48,209 nucleotides of DNA, taken from assembly GCA_964200185.2 (NCBI GenBank), contig CAXNAD020000014.1:1-48209 (forward strand), given 5' to 3'. The notes beneath the pieces are model-generated. The model made no database searches and was not told where the DNA came from. It saw nothing but the letters and a program-made list of their open reading frames with translations. The first letter of the stretch is position 1. The number at the start of each line of letters is the position of its first letter. A program made the position numbers and the translations under genes. This DNA is from Choristocarpus tenellus KU-1152. Taxonomy: Eukaryota; Phaeophyceae. Positions 44,901-48,209 of the stretch are shown here, in pieces.

Positions 44901-47289
44901 AAACGTTGAGGATACTTGTATGTCGATCACATTGCCCCTTGTGACATTGTACAAGGTCCATGCATCATCCCATGCGACCTGCCCGTCATACTCCTTCATG
45001 CGATGGAACACAGTGATTTGCAAAATTCTAACGTCCTCCATGATGGCCACTGCCATCCCCTGAGGCATCCAAGTCTTGCGCCCTCTCACATCCAAGCATT
45101 GCACTACCACGCCGTTCTTCGTCGGGTTGTTTTTAGCCTGGACCCTGGTCAGACTTCTGGACCAAAGAATTGTGACAGATGGTTGGTGATGGGATGAGTG
45201 AGACGCTGGAACGACAGGGGACCTTTGTCCTAGGCATCCCAATAAACACCCATCTTGACAGTTTCACGAGGTTTTTGAACCCTTTGAAATGCGAATTGGT
45301 CTATTTTGGACTGGTGCTCTTCCACTGTCATGGCAGCCCGCCGTCTCAAACTTTTCGTGCCTCCCAATCTATGTGAGAACAAAGAGAGGGTTCATCAAGT
45401 ATGTCGTTCCCAGGCAAGAATGGAGCTCACAAAAGCTATGTTATGTTTAATTCCGAACGGAAGAAGTAGTATGTGAGACAACCATAAAATGGGTGTAGCT
45501 GTGGCTAGAAGTGAAGGTATTTGACAGTTGGAAATGCCATCAGTGCAAAGCATGCTCAAGGGACCTAAGCGTGCACATGTGCAAGGTGAATACGGCTGGC
45601 ATCCATTGCCTGACTACCTTTTTCTTTTTTATGTTATCAATTTCATGGAAGTGTGCTACACACAGTCACAAAATTAGAGGCACAGAAAATCAGCCACGAC
45701 CCAGCTGCCCAGCTACCAACCCAGAGGCAGCATTTTTTTTGAAGTGTACAAGAGTCACCCATCTAGAAGAACACTGCGCAATACAAGAACATGCTTATGC
45801 TTTAGGCCCTACTCCCGTACAAATGCAGCCCCTCGTGTGATTGAAAAAGCTCGTTCATTTCACAGTAGCAATAATCATCCTTCCGTATTTATAGTGCTCT
45901 GGCAAGTTCTTCGAAGAGATTTCCCATCTCCATATGTTGGTTAGAAAAAGAAGCATCGATACCCTCTCCGCAGGAGTTTGTAGTATAAATACTCCTATTA
46001 TTTTTTTATTCTTGTTTTTTCACGTTTGGTGTGCTTTTTGACTCGACAATGGTGAAGAATAGGTTCGTTGAATATGAGCTCCAGAATATGTTACAACGGA
46101 TACTACATCCCTACCCCTGATAGGGTAATATGAAATATTTTGTTCAAGTTGGTTGTGCGGTATTATGCACACACGTAAAAGTTCTGAACTACGCACTTGT
46201 CTGGTTCTGCAAATGCCCCACTTTTTTTGTAACATCTTGTCAGGAGGGAGAAGGCGATGAAGAGGATGACGACGACGATCTCACAGTGGGTAGTAGCAAC
46301 ACGGGACAGGAGTGCTCTGAGTGGCGCTTGCTGAGGTCTGCTTACAACTCTTCAGGACAGACATCAGATTCCTTCCCTCGTCTCACGGAGGGAAGCTCAT
46401 CCTCCTGCTTTGGGGGGGACAGAGACTTTTGTGATTTCTTGGATGAGGGTAAGGCAAACAGGAGGATAAGACTGTCCCTCCATTATGGACAAGAAAACAC
46501 AAGTATTAAGACGGTGCTCTTTTACGAAACGGTATGTCTTTTTTTTTGGTGCGATATTTTTCTTCTTTTTTTTTTATGAACAACGAATCGCCACTTTGAA
46601 CTCATTTACAACACGGTGAAGAAGGTGCCGATAAGTTTTTCTCATGTAATTATCCCTCAACTAAACCTCTTCTGCTGTGAACCCTAACCCTAGTCCTGGG
46701 TCCAATCTTTTTTTTTCTTCTCAACATTACAGTTGTAGTGCAAAACCTTGCAACAACTGTATGACTGGGTAATTTCCGGCATGTTTCTTTTAATTTTTTC
46801 CCTTGAACTATCCCTAACCCTATTACTAATGGACCTTCTTGATCAACGATGCAAGACGCTTGACCTGAACAAAAAAAATTTCTCAGGTGTACTGACCCTG
46901 TCATTGATATTGAGCCTGTCTTACTATTGTGGGGTTGCCCACGGAAATGAATGTTAGGCTTTATCAATCTGGGTTTCCGATGTCATTTGAGCTTTACTGA
47001 GATGAATGACATTACCCCCTTTTTTTGTGGTGTAGGGGGCTTGGTATGAAAACCAAAGTCTTCACCAATAGAGTAGTAAAGAATACACGCTCAGCCAATG
47101 GGATGCCTTACCCCCGGTAACCTCCAAAGTATAGCTTGATGTGGAATTGTGACTGATTTTATCCCTTCGGTCAAGATCAGGTCCATTCCCCTTTGCACAC
47201 CACGAGCTCCAGCGAAAGCTGTCTTCTCCACAACGCAAGCCTCAGAGAAAGATTCTCACACCCCAAGAGGCCAGGCAGAGGCAGGACAG
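32233..47289 (+). CDS. SCAPER: SCAPER homologue (S-phase cyclin A-associated protein in the ER), N-terminal part, 11 exons, runs off right edge
   Basis: Exons are 32233-32510, 32757-32845, 33029-33200, 33823-33903, 35454-35673, 36477-37922, 38465-38902, 39448-39946, 40446-40513, 46244-46448 and 47181-47289. All introns are GT-AG and phases agree throughout, giving about 1,201 residues so far. Recognition rests on four blocks in SCAPER order: ARNIVSWRVP (family ARNLIAWSVP), LWGYLFRNVNRAVDELY (family YWAFLFDNLRRAVDE-x-Y), RGLVWEVRKTMP (family SLAWEV-K-K-M-S-P) and HHELQRKLSSPQRK (family HEKLSSP-x-RK). Human SCAPER is an ER/cytoplasmic protein that associates with ribosomes and recruits the CCR4-NOT deadenylase during tubulin mRNA autoregulation. 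The region before the LSSP block is much longer here (about 1,170 residues against under 600 in human), mainly through one 482-codon disordered exon. The C-terminal coiled-coil and helical parts are outside the window. Confidence 0.87.
32757..32845 (+). CDS. SCAPER: SCAPER, exon 2 (tentative)
   Basis: It is 89 nt, phase 2 to 1, with acceptor GACTAGAAG (poor pyrimidine tract) and donor GTGCTTTCC. It reads HQSIQSQFGRDEMVKDFHI. Phase agrees on both sides and the chain looks protein-like, but there is no homology guide, so exon existence and limits are uncertain. Confidence 0.5.
32919..32956. repeat. (AC)n microsatellite
   Basis: Nearly twenty AC units lie in the short intron between SCAPER exons 2 and 3. 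Confidence 0.95.
33029..33200 (+). CDS. SCAPER: SCAPER, exon 3
   Basis: The 3' end is firm: QRLWGYLFRNVN plus two bases, with donor GTGCGCG, so the next exon completes Arg and continues AVDELY as in SCAPER. Upstream the frame is Ser/Lys-rich (SPVTSPFKYRSSNSGGSAN). The 5' boundary is a guess chosen for phase (acceptor CACCAGAG); an earlier acceptor near 32987 is possible. Confidence 0.7.
33823..33903 (+). CDS. SCAPER: SCAPER, exon 4
   Basis: It is 81 nt, phase 2 to 2, with acceptor GGCATGCAG and donor GTGAGTG. It codes for AVDELYYLCEAEGSTRHCNE then AADLLDG, the core of the SCAPER N-terminal domain (family AVDE-x-Y-x-x-CE then C-x-E-x-x-x-x-L). Confidence 0.87.
35454..35673 (+). CDS. SCAPER: SCAPER, exon 5
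   Basis: It is 220 nt, phase 2 to 0, with acceptor CTTGCCCCAAG and donor GTGAACTTC. It begins CGRDFRKLVERIADQRRFE, matching the family RDFKALIDWI-x-L-Q-E-K segment, and ends PRKPRGLVWE, which joins exon 6 VRKTMP to rebuild the conserved WEV-(K/R)-K block across the junction. A MITE copy starts about 20 bp past the donor. Confidence 0.88.
35694..35936. mobile_element. MITE-like element, copy 2, in a SCAPER intron
   Basis: It is about 243 bp with the same ends as the element at 4181-4443: left GAGTGAAAATGTCTTGAGGG then TACGAGTTTTG, right GCTCTACACTCTAAGATACT then TTGACTC. Interior GGAACAAGGATATTGACACT is identical in both copies. It has no coding capacity and starts about 20 bp downstream of the exon 5 donor. 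Confidence 0.75.
36477..37922 (+). CDS. SCAPER: SCAPER, exon 6: long disordered exon with tandem PAM2-like motifs
   Basis: It is 1,446 nt (482 codons), phase 0 to 0. The acceptor AATTAATAAAG is preceded by a strong C/T tract, and the donor is GTGAGTAATC. It opens VRKTMPASGG (continuing the conserved WEV block) and is then almost entirely low complexity, rich in Ser, Pro, Ala, Gly, Val and Thr, with no Pfam-like domain I recognise. At 37368-37430 it contains SRLNPKATPFSF and, overlapping it, FNPRATAFSP, both resembling the PAM2 consensus L-N-x-x-A-x-x-F-x-P. Human SCAPER also has a disordered stretch here, but it is far shorter. Confidence 0.85.
37368..37430 (+). other. Tandem PAM2-like motifs (encoded)
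   Basis: The first copy keeps L, N, A and F (LNPKATPF). The second keeps N, A, F and P with Phe for Leu (FNPRATAFSP). PAM2 peptides bind the MLLE domain of poly(A)-binding protein. Confidence 0.55.
38465..38902 (+). CDS. SCAPER: SCAPER, exon 7
   Basis: It is 438 nt (146 codons), phase 0 to 0, with acceptor CAAATTGCAG and donor GTGCTCAAC. It starts VDSKWSQRPKLTPDGPSKKW and ends with the acidic Trp-containing IWAEAEAWVEAEAQ, which continues AEEEAW in exon 8. This resembles the Glu-rich helical stretch preceding the SCAPER LSSP block. Confidence 0.82.
39448..39946 (+). CDS. SCAPER: SCAPER, exon 8
   Basis: It is 499 nt, phase 0 to 1, with acceptor CTGATCAG and donor GTGTGG. It opens AEEEAWAQLDKNDPCPE and is then Gly/Asp/Ser/Asn-rich, ending TNATESSQ. 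A stop shortly after the donor confirms the exon ends near here. Confidence 0.8.
40446..40513 (+). CDS. SCAPER: SCAPER, exon 9
   Basis: It is 68 nt, phase 1 to 0, with acceptor ATCAAGTAG and donor GTGCGTGG. It codes for DASDLVLELGSTWYHDTDEE and DYL, acidic with one Trp. Support is phase agreement on both sides and composition. Confidence 0.7.
40514..46243 (+). other. Long SCAPER intron with a transposon fossil
   Basis: This 5.7-kb intron is the longest placed in the window. It carries an antisense transposase pseudogene (43990-45240) and telomere-like tracts at about 40552-40566 and 40933-40942. I saw no additional phase-compatible exon inside, though a short one could be hidden. The 128-codon minus-strand frame at 41462-41848 has no recognised motif. 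Confidence 0.6.
43990..45240 (-). pseudogene. Tc1/mariner (IS630-type) transposase pseudogene
   Basis: Successive minus-strand blocks in changing frames rebuild one DDE transposase. KRWIKPVFSDHQKVSRVGFV precedes VHINKMWFYILAD (family VHIDEKWFY, first catalytic Asp). Next come ERYKLMIENIIPAI, then FTPHDRAKPHTKGGIMEAIE (second catalytic Asp) and NSPDLNVNKQIFLHSIQQLK (third). The C-terminal tail is TLEHVWQSLFVVYGEVL and then DNVFKIPHSSKKKAEKAD. The first Asp is Asn in this copy, and at least two frameshifts and stops break the frame. The N-terminal helix-turn-helix region (about 44830-45240) is poorly preserved. No terminal inverted repeats were recognised at its ends. It lies antisense in the SCAPER intron. 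Confidence 0.8.
46244..46448 (+). CDS. SCAPER: SCAPER, exon 10 (acidic run)
   Basis: It is 205 nt, phase 0 to 1, with acceptor ATCTTGTCAG and donor GTAAGGC. It begins EGEGDEEDDDDDLTVGSSNT and continues CSEWRLLRSAYNSSG, then a Ser-rich part ending DFCDFLDE. An acidic, serine-rich segment also precedes the LSSP block in animal SCAPER. Confidence 0.8.
47181..47289 (+). CDS. SCAPER: SCAPER, exon 11 (LSSP block), last exon seen
   Basis: It is 109 nt, phase 1 to 2, with acceptor GTCAAGATCAG and donor GTAGGC. It reads PFPFAHHELQRKLSSPQRK and then ILTPQEARQRQD, matching the SCAPER HEKLSSP-x-RK then ESK-x-x-x-EEKQ block that opens the long charged coiled coil. The following exon is not visible and is probably beyond the window. 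Confidence 0.85.
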
Positions 47290-48120
47290 GTAGGCAATTG
47301 CCCCTTGGTATTTTTTATTGTTGATAATGCTTTCACTTGTGCTTATGTCTACCATAACCTTTAGAAGGAGAGCTGTATTGTCTGATTATTATTACATGTA
47401 TGTGTACAAATTGTTTTGTCTTTGTATTTTCTTTGAAGTACATGATTGTAATTACGGTTATAGGCCATGAGTTCATGACAGTCCTCAGCAATGGGTGCTA
47501 GATGTTCGAACCTAATCATCCCAAGATTACAGTTAAGAACCTCCAGTACTCTACAACGACGATGGCCAAAGATGCCATATTGGTGCTTGTGTTTCAGTTG
47601 TTGGTTTGCCAAGACAACTCTTTGACCACAATGGATTGATTGGAAGGATACAGTACTTCCACACAGTTGAGTTGAAGTTGAAACGGGAGCGTACACAAAT
47701 CGTACATAACTTGTCAACATAACTTGTCAATAGATTCCTGAGTTTGGTCTACAACAACTCGGCATTGCTGATCAGACATATGTGGTGCTTCTTTGGCACC
47801 CTAACAGGCTTCCTCTTCAATTATACCTGCTCCTTAATCCTTGCAGCGGCACAAACAACATTCTCCCCCAGAAATCTTGATCTACCTTCATGTGGAGCTC
47901 TCACTTCCAAGGTGTTGAGAACCAAGCCTTACTTTTTTTACACTTACTGGTTTTTTAATATTGACACATCATACGCATTACGTGGCATGACCTTCATTTA
48001 TGTTTTCAAACTGATCTGAAGTGAAGTTTTTGGCAGGTGTTTTTTTTTTAATGTGAATTATACTCTTTTAGCCTTTGCTATGCAACAAATTTTGTTTCCT
48101 CAGGGGAGGGTCAAAATATC
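47290..48120. other. SCAPER intron sequence, nothing further placed
   Basis: One possible acceptor (CTTAATCCTTGCAG) lies near 47846, with a donor-like GTGTTGAG about 65 bp later. The phase required by exon 11 gives an early stop there and the residues do not look like the SCAPER coiled coil. I do not call it. Confidence 0.4.
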
Positions 48121-48121
48121 T

Positions 48122-48202
48122 GGGGGGGGGGGGGGGGGGGGGGGGGGGGGTGGGGGGGGGGGGGTGGGGGGGTATTATTTTTTTTTTTTTTTTTTTTTTT
48201 TT
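48122..48202. repeat. Poly(G) run followed by poly(T)
   Basis: About 50 bases are almost only G (broken by three T), then TATTA and a T run of about 25 almost to the edge. This could be genuine simple sequence or an assembly or sequencing artefact. Confidence 0.9.
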
Positions 48203-48209
48203 CATCGGC

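Overview
The window is eukaryotic nuclear DNA. Both recognisable genes are broken into many short exons by GT-AG introns of roughly 0.1 to 5.7 kb. Introns and spacers are rich in microsatellites, short (CCCTAA)n/(TTAGGG)n tracts and decayed transposons. The organism cannot be named from the sequence. A copia-like retroelement, an IS630/Tc1-mariner-type transposase family, TTAGGG-type repeats and the presence of both EHD and SCAPER genes fit a protist, perhaps an alga, better than a fungus. That is an inference with low confidence.

Layout. At 1-645 (+) a truncated Tc1/mariner-type transposase fragment is followed directly by a decayed Ty1/copia reverse-transcriptase/RNase H remnant. About 645-6050 has no convincing gene, but holds one complete MITE-like element (about 4181-4443) and the end of another (from 4524). 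From 6053 to 31472 on the minus strand lies a C-terminal EHD-family (dynamin-superfamily) membrane-remodelling ATPase. I resolved 15 exons with matching splice phases, about 660 residues; only the start-codon exon is missing. From 32233 to the right edge on the plus strand lies the N-terminal part of a SCAPER homologue. I resolved 11 exons, about 1,200 residues, and the gene continues beyond the window. Its 5.7-kb intron at 40514-46243 holds an antisense transposase fossil. The window ends in long G and T homopolymers.

How the genes relate. The two genes are divergent, head to head, with under 0.8 kb between the first EHD exon I could place and the SCAPER start codon, so they probably share a promoter region. 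EHD proteins are ATP-driven membrane tubulators. SCAPER is an ER/cytoplasmic protein that in animals links ribosomes to the CCR4-NOT deadenylase. A functional link between the two here is not shown.

The two most interesting observations concern protein architecture. The EHD protein has no EH domain, but its extra C-terminal region reads through a splice junction into a good transmembrane helix. The SCAPER homologue has, in a 482-codon disordered exon, two overlapping PAM2-like motifs (the poly(A)-binding-protein MLLE ligand). This is chemically sensible for a protein tied to mRNA deadenylation, but I do not know of it in this family.
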